Source: Orientallactaga sibirica
Lineage: Eukaryota > Chordata > Mammalia > Rodentia > Dipodidae
Reading direction: 5' to 3'
Length of the DNA stretch: 64,000 nt
NCBI GenBank assembly: GCA_036365145.1
Contig: JAEOAD010002232.1
Span: forward strand, 3,665,001 to 3,729,000
A program made the translations under genes and the position numbers. The notes beneath the pieces were generated by a model. The model had not been told where the DNA came from and ran no database searches. It saw only the letters and a list, made by a program, of their open reading frames with translations. Positions 31,221-41,050 of this stretch are shown here, piece by piece (position 1 is the first letter of the stretch; each line of letters starts with the position of its first letter).

Positions 31221-31261
<41 letters not shown>
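31204..31261. repeat. (CTG)n + (GT)20 compound microsatellite
   Basis: Four to five CTG-type units (31207-31220) run directly into about 20 GT units (31222-31261), at the junction of a truncated SINE and an LTR fragment. Confidence 0.95.
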
Positions 31262-31262
<1 letters not shown>

Positions 31263-31442
31263 TGGCGCTTGCTGGTGGTGCTGGTTGTTTGGTGGTGTCT
31301 CTCCTTGGATTGGTGAATGGGGCCAGCTTCTTCTGCCATTTGATGAAACTTCTCCTGGATCTATAGTTTAAAATAAATCCCTCCATCCCCTAAACTGTGT
31401 CCAGTTTGGGTGTTCATCCCAGCAACGTGAAACTGTCTGCAA
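31262..31442 (+). mobile_element. MaLR LTR 3' fragment, same family as the element at 31894
   Basis: GCCAGCTTCTTCTGCCATTT, AACTTCTCCTGGATCTATAG, AATAAATCCCTCCAT, AAACTGTCTGCAACA align with the last half of the LTRs at 31894 and 33439, clearly more diverged from them than they are from each other. Confidence 0.82.
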
Positions 31443-31893
31443 CAACCACCCCCTCCCCGCTCTCTTCCCTCACTGCTCTTTATATCTGGTCCCTAATCTA
31501 GTCCTCTTTTATTCGTCTGCTACTATCTTACTTCCAGCCACTGGGATTCCCCTACTGGAATTCTGCAAAACCTTGCTTCCTGCTCTCCTAGCCTCCCCTT
31601 TTTATACCTTTCCAGTCCATTCTCCAATTGGAGCTCAGGCTGATCTGGAATTCACTATGTAGTCTCAGGGTGGCCTCGAACTCATGGTGATCCTCCTACC
31701 TCTGCCTCTCGAGTGCTGGGATTAAAGGTGTGTGCCACCACACTCAGCGGGCAGAGTTGTTTTTGCAAGATGTGTATCTGGCCGTGTAGTTTACCACTCT
31801 TCAAGACCTTGCTCCTGTTGTTAAAATAGACAGCAGCTTCCTCCTCCTGGTAGGCAGGGCTCAGGCATTCTGATGCATGCCTGGGGTACTCCC
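31443..31893 (-). mobile_element. Spacer with a B1 fragment (31630-31750)
   Basis: A reverse-strand B1 lacking its tail end (GCTCAGGCTGATCTGGAATT to CACCACACTCAGC) at about 31630-31750. The rest of this stretch is C/T-rich and unassigned. Confidence 0.8.
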
Positions 31894-32242
31894 TGTGGTA
31901 GTTTGAACATTTGGCCCCAATATATTCAGTGTTTTATTAGTTTATAGTTTGCATCTGCAATCACCTTGCTAGAGGCAATGTCACTGGGGGCCGGTCTTAA
32001 GGTGTGGTGATGGTTTGAGATTCCATTGTAAAGATATGCAAAGTGTGCCTAATAGGAGTTCCTGAAGTGTGCTGGGTGGCTGGGGGCTTTGCTCTCTTGC
32101 CTGGCCTTGTGAGAGCAGGCCACTTCTTCTGCCATTATGGAACTTCCTCTGGATCTGTAAGCATCAATAAATAATATCCCTTCCTCCATAACTGTGCCTG
32201 GTCTGAAAGTTCATCTCAGCAAACCTGAAGCTGTCTGCTACA
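31894..32242 (+). repeat. 5' LTR of the young MaLR
   Basis: 349 bases, TG...CA ends. The poly-A signal AATAAA lies at 32166 in the R/U5 part, after GGAACTTCCTCTGGATCTGT. About 97% identical to the 3' LTR. Confidence 0.93.
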
Positions 32243-32248
32243 GTAAAG

Positions 32249-32268
32249 TGGTACCGAGAAGTGTGGGG
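32249..32268 (+). promoter_or_regulatory. tRNA-Leu primer-binding site of the young MaLR
   Basis: TGGTACCGAGAAGTGTGGGG; the first seven bases match the complement of the tRNA-Leu 3' end and the rest is close to it (expected TGGTACCAGGAGTGGG). Confidence 0.85.
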
Positions 32269-32554
32269 TGAGATGAATCTGACCGTGTGGATATTCATCT
32301 TTTGGAACCTTTGTTTTGGAGGAATGGGCATGGACTTGGTGCTTGCAACTGAAGATGCTTTCTGGAGTGGTAAGCCAAGTTTTATGGACTATTCTGATAA
32401 GAGTTTGAGAATGCTAAGTGCAGACAGTATTGAACTTCGAGGCTTGGCTTATGAGCTTTCTAAGGGGAAGGAAAGACTGCAGAGGACTTTATTGGAACTG
32501 GGCTACTGGCATAAGGGATGGCTACGTTCCGCTATCCAGGCCCAGAAAGTCTGA
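32261..32554 (+). other. 97-codon open frame in the MaLR interior
   Basis: An ATG-started frame beginning within the primer-site area. Residues about 8-31 are hydrophobic/aromatic (TVWIFIFWNLCF), then it is polar with a Lys/Arg-rich middle (LSKGKERLQRTL). No known domain. In related MaLR elements the 5' interior often keeps degenerate gag-like traces, so it may be a relic of that or chance. No evidence that it is translated. Confidence 0.25.
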
Positions 32555-32890
32555 TCAAGGTTAAATTTGTAATAGACTGATGTGTTTGGCTTAAGATAAT
32601 GGACTGAGATTTTAAGATTTTAAGTTGAAAAACCTGAAGCAAGTTAAAATTAGAAGCACTGAGACTGATTTTAGGTTAATGGAACTGCTATTGTCAATAC
32701 ATTAGCAATCTTAAGGAAGGTGGCCTGACTGCTTTACATTAAAACAATGGAGAAGATGCTAAGGAAAGACTGTTAGAAATGCAAACTCTTTGAAAGAGTT
32801 GACTGGAGAAGAATCCTGCTTTTCAAGGCTATGATTTATTTTGTCCCTGGATTAAGAATATGGCGGTGTCCTGCACACCTGGTATGAGTT

Positions 32891-33217
32891 TTGGATGCAA
32901 GAAAAATGCATGGAGTGGTCATGAATTGCACACGTTTCCAGGAGCCGCTGCTGAGATGCAGCATGAAGCAGGACATGAAGACCCTCAGGAATAGGCTGGA
33001 AGAGCCTTTGGAAGATGGACCATGGTTTGCATGGAGACCTGAAGATGTTTTGGATATACCAGGACTATGCAAGGACTACCATGGAGTGCAGTGTTGGCAT
33101 GGGATAAAAGTTTTCCCTGGCTACTCTGCCCAGCTGGAGGGGCGGAATTGGAAAACCTGGAGATTGTCAGTCTCTGGTTATATTGAACTTGAACTGCAGA
33201 AGTTTGATGACTATTGA
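32891..33217 (+). other. 108-codon open frame in the MaLR interior
   Basis: An ATG-started frame with a basic stretch (MKTLRNRLEE) and many Trp residues (WFAWRPEDVLD, WHGIKVF, NWKTWRLSVSGY). No family is recognised. Its length is near what chance gives in 1.2 kb, but it is the longest frame of the interior. Confidence 0.25.
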
Positions 33218-33438
33218 TGGTGGTTGAGTTTGCATTGTTCTAGTTTCTCCTTTGCTATGCCATATACCAGTTAAAAATGTTTACTCTGTGCCTTTACATG
33301 TTGAAAGTATTTAACTTGTTTGATTTTACAGGACTCACTATCTTAAGTTGGTCAAGACTGTGAGAACCTTTGAAATTGGACTGAGTACAGTTTACAATGT
33401 GTGATAGTTACAAATCTATTGGGGGTCCAAGGGTGGAA

Positions 33439-33788
33439 TGTGGTAGTTTAAATATTTGGCCCCCAATATATTCAGTGTTTTATTAGTTTATAGTTTGCAT
33501 CTGCAATCACCTTGCTAGAGGCAATGTCACTGGGGGCCGGTCTTAAGGTGTGGTGATGGTTTGAGATTCCATTGTAAAGATATGCAAAGTGTGCCTAATA
33601 GGAGTTCCTGAAGTGTGCTGGGTGGCTGGGGGCTTTGCTCTCTTGCCTGGCCTTGTGAGAACAGGCTGCTTCTTCTGCCATTATGGAACTTCCCCTGGAT
33701 CTGTAAGCGTCAATAAATAATATCCCTTCCTCCATAACTGTGCCTGGTCTGGAAGTTCATCTCAGTGAACCTGAAGCTGTCTGCTACA
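33439..33788 (+). repeat. 3' LTR of the young MaLR
   Basis: 350 bases, preceded by the purine-rich run AAGGGTGGAA that would act as the polypurine tract. It differs from the 5' LTR at about ten positions, mainly transitions, e.g. TTTAAATAT for TTTGAACAT. Confidence 0.93.
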
Positions 33789-33889
33789 CTCCCCAATTCA
33801 ACTTTCTCTTTATAACTCTTACTCAGTTTTTGTACCTTAACATCTCTTAGCAGGCCTTCCCCTGAGATTCTATGTGGACAGTGTCATCT

Positions 33890-34090
33890 GTCATTGCGTG
33901 TCTAGAACCATTTCTTTTCTTTAACATGCATTTATGCATTCTTTGTTAGGATTATTTAATCCAATGAGAATAGGCGCTGTGTCCACTTTAATCACCATGG
34001 TAACTCCAGCATCTAACATGATGCTGACATATAGCAGGCTCTCACTGTATAATAACTGAATGAATAAATCAATGAATGAATGAATCAGTG
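33890..34090 (+). mobile_element. L2 LINE 3' end fragment
   Basis: AATAGGCGCTGTGTCCACTT, AACTCCAGCATCTAACATGA, ATATAGCAGGCTCTCACTGT and a GAATGAATAAATC end follow the L2 3' terminus order. Well diverged. Confidence 0.78.
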
Positions 34091-34950
34091 AAAGCTGCCT
34101 ATGTGAGATGAACAAGCCTGGGGATCTGGAGATGCCAAGTATTATCAGTAAGGGAGACACAGGTCCCAGACCAGAGCCCAGGGATGGCAGAACTACCTAC
34201 AACCCCAGGCTAGTCAAAGAAAGGGGACACTCGTCTGAGAGCAATTCAGACTGGTACAGAAGCCAACTTCATTTAAATAGGCTTAACACTTTAATTATCG
34301 TGATACACCAAAGGACTAATATTGCCAAGGATAAATTGCTGGTTAGGCTTCCTGGGTGAGGTCAGCAAGTGCTCAAGAAAGCTAACCTGCCAGAATAAGG
34401 AGACATGGCACTATGAATTAGTATGCCAGCAACATCTGAAACACACTCATTGGATTAATAGAATGCTTGGTATATTAGACATTTTGGGGCTTATTATTCA
34501 TATTAGTTATAATATGGAAATCAAAATTTATTTCTAAATTGCAATCAAATGATATTTTCTATTAGAACTTTAATAGCAAACCAAATTAAGCAATGCTATG
34601 GGTTACATACTAGTAATCCAGTTCAGTTATAACTCATAATTTTTATTCTGTTATTAATCACCATGGGAATGAAATAAAGCAAGATATTTTCCAAAATGAA
34701 CTAAAAAGACATTTTTGGTAAAACAGAGAAGCTGCTTATGAGTTCACATTAGCATTGTGTTTCATTGAAAGAAACAAAGATAAGCATTAATAGCAAAGCT
34801 TCATATTTATGAAAATAACTTACCTTCCTCTATACATTGTCTTACAAAGCCAAGGACTGTAAGGGTCTTTAATAGGTCAGCTAACCAAGTCATCATTGTC
34901 AGGATGAAACTGTACAAAATCCTCCCGCAAAGGTTGACATCAAAACCACC
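34091..34950. other. AT-rich unassigned sequence
   Basis: 34240-34830 is AT-rich and free of recognised repeats, with ATTA-rich words (CTTTAATTATCGTGATACAC, TTATTATTCATATTAGTTAT). A weak candidate for conserved noncoding DNA; no gene is seen. Confidence 0.35.
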
Positions 34951-34951
34951 C

Positions 34952-35175
34952 TTGAGGCTGGAGAGATGGCTCAGTGGTTAAGTTACTTGCCTACAAGGCC
35001 TAAAGACCCAGGTTTGATTCCCCAGCACCCATATAAAGCCAGATGCACAAAGTGGCTCAAGCATCTGGAATTGGTTTGCAGTGAGTACAGGCCCTGGCAT
35101 GCCCATTCTCTCTGTGTCTCTTCTCTCTATCTCTCTCTGCTTGCAAATAAATAAATAAATTTTTTTTTAAAAATA
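34952..35175 (+). mobile_element. tRNA-SINE
   Basis: Head AGGCTGGAGAGATGGCTCAG, B-box-like GGTTTGATTCCCC, body CCAGATGCACAAAGTGGC, (CT)n, tail CAAATAAATAAATAAAT. Confidence 0.95.
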
Positions 35176-35449
35176 ACCTCAACTAGCTTCCTGGCCAAAG
35201 TGCAATGGCCTTTCCTTAAACATCTATGGATTGCCCCATTGCCTCTTTCTCATAGTAGTGCCCAATGTATGCTTGAGCAAGTGACTTGACAAATTTATTC
35301 ATCACTTATTAACCACTTTAATGCATATTTTCATATTATTTAAACGTATAATTTACCCTAAATAATGTTTGTCACATAGAAGGTGCTTGATCAACACAAG
35401 TCTCTTTTTCTTAGTAGGAACAGTTCAAAGCAGGTATTTCCAGGGTCCA

Positions 35450-35562
35450 TCTGAAAATTCCCATGGTGATAATAGATAGCACTGACCAGGTAGTTATATG
35501 TGCCAGGCCTATGTCAAGGGGAAGTAACTAGCCAAGCTGCTAGCTAACAGAAAAATCAGACT
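35450..35562 (-). mobile_element. MIR-like fragment, antisense (tentative)
   Basis: GATAATAGATAGCACTGACC, TATGTGCCAGGCCTATGTCA and AAGTAACTAGCCAAGCTGCT resemble worn MIR text. The next SINE cuts it off. Confidence 0.5.
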
Positions 35563-35569
35563 GGGGCCT

Positions 35570-35795
35570 GGAGAGATGGCTTAGCAGTTAAGCACTTGCC
35601 TAAAGACCATGGTTCAAGGCTCGATTCTCCAGTACCCACATAAGCCAGATGCACAAGGGGGCACATGCATCTGGAGTTCGTTTGCAGTGGTTGGAGGCCC
35701 TGGCGTGCCCATTCTCTATTTATTTCTCTCTCTCTCTCTCTCTCTGTCAGTCACTCTCAAATAAATAAATAAATAAATTTTTTAAATTAAAAAAA
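35570..35795 (+). mobile_element. tRNA-SINE
   Basis: Head GCCTGGAGAGATGGCTTAG. The B-box area is altered (GGTTCAAGGCTCGATTCTCC), like the copy at 26298. Body CCAGATGCACAAGGGGGCAC, tail AAATAAATAAATAAATAAA. Confidence 0.94.
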
Positions 35796-36111
35796 TAAAC
35801 AATCAGCCTGGAACCGGCACCTCCAGATCAGCCCTGCGGTTCTAACCACTTGGCAATAGTGGCCTCTTGCTCAGCTCTTCCAGACACTAAGAGTGTGAGG
35901 AGTGAGGGGTTTTGTTTCAGGTTCCACCTGTTCACCCTCTGATGCCTCCTCAGACCCCATGAGAAAGCTTCAAGGATCACAGGCATTCCCTTCCTGCTCC
36001 AGGGAACAGCTCTCAGGTCACTGCTACTCAGGGAGCAGAGAGGAAGAGAGACCGAGGTCAGAACCAGGGGCTGGGCTGGAACTTTCAAAGGCCCCTGATC
36101 TACAGGATCCC

Positions 36112-36440
36112 TCCAGAGATGGGGGTGGCTCAACCATCAAAGGCACTTGCTTGCAAGCCTGCTGACCTGGCTTTAATTCCCCAACATCCATATAATGTGC
36201 AACACAAAGTGGTGTGTGCATCGGTATTCTCAATGTGCCCGCAGCAATGGGATGCCAAGCCAGAAGAACTTAGAAGCCCGTGGTCCAGTGCCAGTCTGAC
36301 CTGTCCAAAACAACAAGAGAGACTCTGTCTCCAAAAGGAGAGAACAGATGCTCTTGGATCTCCACACATGGGCCTTGGGCCTCCACCCCCCAACCCTCCC
36401 CACCCCCACCCCACAGCTCCACAGTATACACACACACAGT
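36112..36440 (+). mobile_element. B4-like composite SINE
   Basis: tRNA-like head (GATGGGGGTGGCTCAACCAT, TTTAATTCCCCAACATCC) joined to a 7SL-like part (GCAATGGGATGCCAAGCCAG, AGAGACTCTGTCTCCAAAAG), ending in C- and CA-rich sequence. Confidence 0.6.
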
Positions 36441-36651
36441 CAGATGTTTTGTCCTAGCAACAGGAAGGTAACTACAAGAGGAAGGAAGGAAACCTGCCAG
36501 ATATCCAGCTATGGTCAAAGCTGCAGAAAACTTAGAGGCGGCAAAGATGGCTGGAATCTGGCAGCTGGCTGCCATGTGTCCCTTTGCATGCCCACAAAGG
36601 GTAACACTGAAACTTTTTCTTTCTCTCTCCTCTTTGTTCTGTCTCCTCTGT

Positions 36652-36690
<39 letters not shown>

Positions 36691-36751
36691 TTTTCTACCC
36701 CGCCCCCACATCTCTAATATTGTCATATTCCTGGACTTAAAAATCAGACAG

Positions 36752-36937
36752 CAGGGTAGAGAGATGCCTTGGCAGTTAAGTCGCCTGCCTACAGAGCCTA
36801 AGGAACCAAGTTCGACTCTCTAGAACCCACATAAGCCAGATGCACATGGTGGTGCATGCATCTGGAGTTCATTTGCAGTGGCTAGAGGCCCTGATGTGTC
36901 CATTCTCTCTTTCTCTTTCTCTCTCTTTTTCTCTCTC
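36752..36937 (+). mobile_element. tRNA-SINE with target-site duplication
   Basis: Head GGTAGAGAGATGCCTTGGC, body CCAGATGCACATGGTGGTGC, CT-rich 3' end but no AATAAA tail. AATCAGACAG flanks it at 36742-36751 and 36938-36947. Confidence 0.93.
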
Positions 36938-36947
36938 AATCAGACAG

Positions 36948-37204
36948 TGATTAGATCTGAAAGCTACCCCATTTCTGAGGCTGCCTACCTTGGCACCCAC
37001 ATGGGGTAACAGTGGGCTGAGGCTGCATGGCAGAGCAGCAGAAAGGATGCTTGGATAATCCTCTCACTATTAGTCCACTGAGAGAATAACTACACATAAC
37101 CACCTCCCCTCCCCTTCTGTTCCTCCCGAACACACAAAAACCATCCTCGTCATTTCCTCCTCCCCTGGGGTCCACTGTGGTTCCCTTCAGAATCAGGAGT
37201 AAAT
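36948..37204. other. Unassigned sequence
   Basis: C/T-rich sequence without a recognised repeat or exon. Confidence 0.4.
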
Positions 37205-37430
37205 TATCTGCAAAGAAGGGTTCATTAAGAATAAATAATAATTTGTACTTCTACTGCACCTTTTGTCTAAGTATCTCAAAGCGCTTTACTTAATTAATTA
37301 ATTAAGAGAATTAATTAATTTGGAAAATACTCCTGAAGGGAAGGAAGGACAAACTTATCACACTTGTTTTCCAGAGGAGTAAACTGAGACGCAAAGCAAT
37401 GAGCTCAATGCCCCAACTGGAAAAGTGGTC
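37205..37430 (-). mobile_element. MIR-like fragment with an AT palindrome
   Basis: TGCACCTTTTGTCTAAGTAT, CTTGTTTTCCAGAGGAGTAA and CTGAGACGCAAAGCAATGAG resemble antisense MIR. Embedded at about 37291-37321 are TTAATTAATTAATTAA and AATTAATTAATT separated by GAG, which can pair with each other. Confidence 0.5.
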
Positions 37431-38159
37431 AAATGGTTTGGGGATGGGGTAAAAATAATTCATGCCAAGATGTGGAACTGGACAATAAAAGGCAGGCTCA
37501 GGAGGAAGAAATTAGGGTTGGCGAGGGCAAAGTCTGGAACAATGAGGACAAGAAGTCAAACTCAACTCAAGCCATAGGGACAAGTCCAAGTTGGCAGGAG
37601 GTGCTAACACAAAGAAATCAGGTGCTCTAGGCCCCAATCCAGGCTGGGCTGGCTCCTGGCATAGGCCAGCCACCCACACAACACTCAGCTGCTTTGAGTG
37701 GCAGATGCATGGCCTCACTGGTGATCACAGGCCCACAGTGAAATGGGAGCACTGAGCCCTTTCCTCAATCCTCCCTGCTAAGATGAACTGAGCTGGGCTG
37801 CACGCAGGGCCCTCTATCTGTGGTGGAGCAGAAGTGCTAGATGAGACTGGGATTGACTCCCCCCCACCCCTCTCTCTCTTTCTCTCTGCCTAAACTCTTG
37901 GATCCACCAGCACCTTGCCCCCAAACTGCACCAGGACGCAAACCCTAATGTTGCCTGGTTGATCTTTGGCTAAACAGTAGATAGAAATACAGGCACTTCC
38001 CAACAGCCCCTAAATCCCTGTGGACTAGTCTCATCCATTACCTCAAACCTACCAGCCCTCAGTCACTGGCTGCTCCTGGCAACATCAATTAAGCCACACG
38101 TGCGCTCTCACACTCACACGTATACACACATCCAGACCCCCGTGAACAGTCGCAGCACC
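37431..38159. other. Unassigned sequence
   Basis: No repeat family or credible exon is recognised. C-rich run at 37859-37880. Confidence 0.4.
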
Positions 38160-38440
38160 ACAGATTTAACGGCCCAAGCTTGTCTTCTTCATTGTGTTTT
38201 TATTATGATGCTCCTCAATGATGGTTTTAAATGAATTTTGAATAGTCCCCGTAATTTGGTTTGTTCTACATCGCGATGCAAGTGTGAGGGCCCCGCAGGA
38301 ATTTCTGCAAGGAATACAATATCATGTGAGCATGGCTTCTGTTTCTCTTCCTGCTTTCTCATAATTAAGCTTTATTGAGTTGTAAAATGAATAACAATTA
38401 AAAAAACCTGTTTATTGATCCAGGTGCAACATGCAGATAG
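38160..38440. other. Repeat-free island with retained CpGs (possible conserved noncoding element)
   Basis: Holds CAGATTTAACGGCCCAAGC, CCGTAATTTGG, ACATCGCGATGC, CATAATTAAGCTTTATTG and AATAACAATTAAAAAAACC. AT-rich with homeodomain/SOX-type words yet keeps CpGs including TCGCGA. No repeat signature. Constraint is inferred from texture. Confidence 0.38.
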
Positions 38441-38985
38441 CGAGGAAAACTTTCTCCCGCCCTTGACCCTACCCAGAGTTGCACTGGCCTCACTTGAGCT
38501 AGCTCTCGCTCTCTTCCCTTTAGACATGAAAAATGGGACATTTAGCTGCAGGGAGCAGTGTTTGAAGTGGGCAAGAACATTAACCAGGGTTTGTCTTGAG
38601 GCGGAAGAAGTATACCAAGGGACTTCTAGCTTGTCTCCTATTGAAACCTACACTTGTGTCACTTGCAAGGTTTCTCACTTGGGTTAATCTGTTGTCCCTA
38701 TCAATTAGCTCTGGAAGGGTTTGCATGTTGCAGCCTCATAAAATTTGACAGCTTTACAGGACTTTCAGGGAGAGGTCAAACTGGAAGGTCTCTGGAAGAA
38801 GCTGTGTTCGACCCATGTTGAGTTCTGTACTTAGGGGCACTAAGGCTAGCCTGGAGGCAGCCAGGAGAGGCATTGCAGGTGGTTTGAGCTACAAGAAGGT
38901 AAAGGAAGGGATGGGGCCACTGATAGCCTGCTCAGGAAGGTGGGCGAGGCCTGAGTAGACCTCTCTTGTTCACTCTTCAATCTAG
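38441..38985. other. Unassigned sequence
   Basis: A 90-codon plus frame (38415-38687) has no recognised domain. No repeat family is seen. Confidence 0.35.
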
Positions 38986-38989
38986 CAGA

Positions 38990-39187
38990 AAGCTCCCAGA
39001 ATCCCAGGGGAAAGCCCTGGTTCTTAGGGAAGCCCTACTCCCATCATGACATCTCCATCTTTGTGATCTCATCTAACCTTATAACCTCCCAAAGACTCTA
39101 CCTTCAAATGCCATCACAGTGGGGGTTAGGTCCTTAATACATGGGTTGGAGAGACACAAATATTCAGTCCATAATCAGCTTGGTGCA
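38990..39187 (-). mobile_element. MLT1/MST-like LTR fragment, antisense
   Basis: ATCTCCATCTTTGTGATCTC, ATCTAACCTTATAACCTCCC, TGCCATCACAGTGGGGGTTA, GGTCCTTAATACATGGGTTG follow the U3 half of MaLR LTRs read on the minus strand (family form: leading TTGGAAACTTAATCCCCAGT). Confidence 0.7.
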
Positions 39188-39202
39188 AAAATAGCTGCCT
39201 GG

Positions 39203-39447
39203 GCTGGAGAGATGGCTTACCAGTTAAAGCGCTTGCCTGCGAAGCCTAAGGACCCATGTTCTACTCTCCAGATCCCAGGTAAGCTAGTCACACAAAAATG
39301 AGGCAAGCACAAGGTCGCAATGCCCACTAGGTGGCATAAGCATCTGGAATTCGATTCAGTGGCTGAGGCCCTGGTGTACCAATTCTCTATCTCTCCTCTC
39401 TCTGTGTCTCTCTCTGTCTCACTCACTTTCTCTAAAAAACAAAACAC
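39203..39447 (+). mobile_element. tRNA-SINE, CACTAGGTGGC-type subfamily, with target-site duplication
   Basis: Head GCTGGAGAGATGGCTTACC; the extra block GAGGCAAGCACAAGG, CCCACTAGGTGGC sits between the head and CATCTGGAATTC. ATAGCTGCCTGG flanks it at 39191-39202 and 39448-39459. Confidence 0.95.
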
Positions 39448-39459
39448 ATAGCTGCCTGG

Positions 39460-40082
39460 CACACCAGGGCTCAAAACTAGTTATCGTAATCTCCAGGTTT
39501 AAACTAGGTTCCTAATTTAAAGCTAGATCAACAGTTGCATGGTTGCCCAGTCAGTCACAGATGTCAGAGGAATTGCACGGAGAAGTCCAGTTTATCAGGG
39601 TGGGAAGGACCCCATGCAGGAAGGAAGGATGTGGCTCTGCACAGAGGAAGTGAGGTGAGGAGGGGGACTCAGCCTATGATCATGCCAACAAATCCTGGCC
39701 CAGAAGCCAAGGCTTCTACATCACGTCACTCTTGGTAGGATCCCCCCTGCCAAATGAGATCTGACCTCTGTCTTCCCTCCCTACTCCCAGCTACTCCCAA
39801 AGGAAAAATTGCTCAGACTGAGGGCTCTGTGCCAGGTGTTCCCCCATCCCTCAGGATTCCTGGGAGGCTCTCTGCAGACGACAGTGTTTGGTGGCAGACA
39901 CTCTGTGCCCCACCTCTATAGAGACTTCTGGTTGCTGAAAGGAAGGACTACTGGCCAAGGCACTGTGGGACAAGGTTGTGCTAGTGTTCAATATGTCTGA
40001 TATGCATACACACCTGCCATGGCCAGTTGAGGAAGGCTGCTGTATAGCAATACCATTCAGCTGACAAGCTTCAGCAATAGGC
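39460..40082. other. Unassigned sequence
   Basis: No repeat or exon is recognised; opposing frames at 39809-40084 overlap and look like chance. Confidence 0.4.
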
Positions 40083-40555
40083 ATTACTGTTTACAGTCCT
40101 GGAAGCTGGATGTGGAGATTAGGGTACCCACAGGGACAGGTTCTCCAGAGGGCCCTCTTTTTAAAAAATATGCATTATTTATTTATTCATTCATTTATTT
40201 TAGAGAGAGAGACACACAGAGAGAATTTGCACGCCAGGGCCCGAGCCACTGCAATCGAACTCCAGATACTTACTCCACCTAGTGGGCATGGGCAACCTCG
40301 TGCTTGCCTCACCTATGTGTGTCTGCTTTAGGACTGGTAAACCGTACCTTCTCACTGCAGCCTCACATGAGAGGGAACCACTGACCCTTTTAAAGGCACA
40401 AATCCTATTATGAGGGCTCCATCTTCATGACCTCTCTAATTCCCTCCCCAAGGCTCCATTTCCAAATGCTATCACATTGGGAGCTAGGACTTCAACATAT
40501 GAGTGGGAGAGATACAGATAGATATGCAGACCATAATTTCACCCATCATCAGCCT
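40083..40555 (-). mobile_element. MLT1/MST-like LTR, antisense, split by a tRNA-SINE
   Basis: Left part: ACTGTTTACAGTCCTGGAAG. Right part: GGTAAACCGTACCTTCTCAC, ATGAGGGCTCCATCTTCATG, ACCTCTCTAATTCCCTCCCC, ATGCTATCACATTGGGAGC, AGGACTTCAACATATGAGT. This is the order of MaLR LTRs on the minus strand. Confidence 0.75.
40157..40340 (-). mobile_element. tRNA-SINE, CACTAGGTGGC-type subfamily, head missing
   Basis: Antisense tail (ATTTATTTATTCATTCATTT), GA run and the block CCACCTAGTGGGCATGGGC, TGCTTGCCTCACCTATGTG. It stops at GTCTGCTTTAGG, without the tRNA-like head. Confidence 0.88.
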
Positions 40556-40654
40556 ATGAACATATGTCTCAAGTCTCTGCCCTGTCACTTCTCATCACCA
40601 GGACAAGTTGTTGAGGAAGGACCTTGCTTCTCTTTCCCCCTCAAATTCCTTCTT

Positions 40655-40877
40655 TTTTTTTTAATTATTTTTTTTGACAACTTCTATACTTACATACAAA
40701 AAACACATGATATTTCCCTCCCCTCCCCCATTCCACTTTAGAACTCCAATCTCCATCCTATCCCCTCCCTCTCTCCATTAGTCTCTCTTTTAATTTGATG
40801 TCATCATTTTTTTCTTCTATTTTTGAGGGTCTTGCGAAAGTATTGCTAGGCACTGCAAGGTCAAGGATATCGAGGCC
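40655..40877 (-). mobile_element. L1 3' UTR, 5'-truncated insertion with target-site duplication
   Basis: On the minus strand it ends GAAGTTGTCAAAAAAAAT...A, after TTTCGCAAGACCCTCAAAA and GGGAGGGGATAGGATGGAG. This is the same 3' UTR text as the L1 pieces at 56636, 58800 and 59375. AATTCCTTCTT occurs at 40644-40654 and 40878-40888. Confidence 0.85.
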
Positions 40878-40888
40878 AATTCCTTCTT

Positions 40889-41050
40889 TTTTTTTTTTTT
40901 TGTTTTGGTTTTTCGAGGTAGGGTTTCACTCTGGTCCATGCTGACCTGGAATTAACTATGTAGTCTCAGGGTGGCCTCGAACTCATGACGATCCTCCTAC
41001 CTCTGCCTCCCGAGTGCTGGGATTAAAGGTGTGCGCCACCACGCCCGACT
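40889..41050 (-). mobile_element. B1 SINE inserted at the L1 boundary, with target-site duplication
   Basis: Reverse-strand B1, poly-T to CACCACGCCCGACT. AGGCCAATTCCTTCTT is at 40873-40888 and 41051-41066. The duplication contains both the last L1 bases and the L1's own target duplication, so B1 came second. Confidence 0.96.

Larger units (their letters stand above)
31894..33788 (+). mobile_element. Structurally complete young MaLR/ERVL-type element
   Basis: Two direct LTRs (31894-32242 and 33439-33788) flank a 1196-base interior. The outer five bases are CTCCC on both sides (31889-31893 and 33789-33793), the target duplication length of ERVL/MaLR. Both LTRs run TGTGGTAGTTT to GTCTGCTACA. 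TGGTACC at 32249, seven bases into the interior, is the tRNA-Leu primer site. The interior has no reverse transcriptase or other pol frame, as is normal for MaLR elements, which move with borrowed enzymes. By hand count the LTRs differ at about ten bases and one one-base indel, so insertion is recent on the scale of this window. Confidence 0.93.

Noticed and set aside
31894..33788. The two 350-base direct repeats as a segmental duplication
   Set aside because: The CTCCC flanks, tRNA-Leu primer site and polypurine run show they are LTRs of one element.
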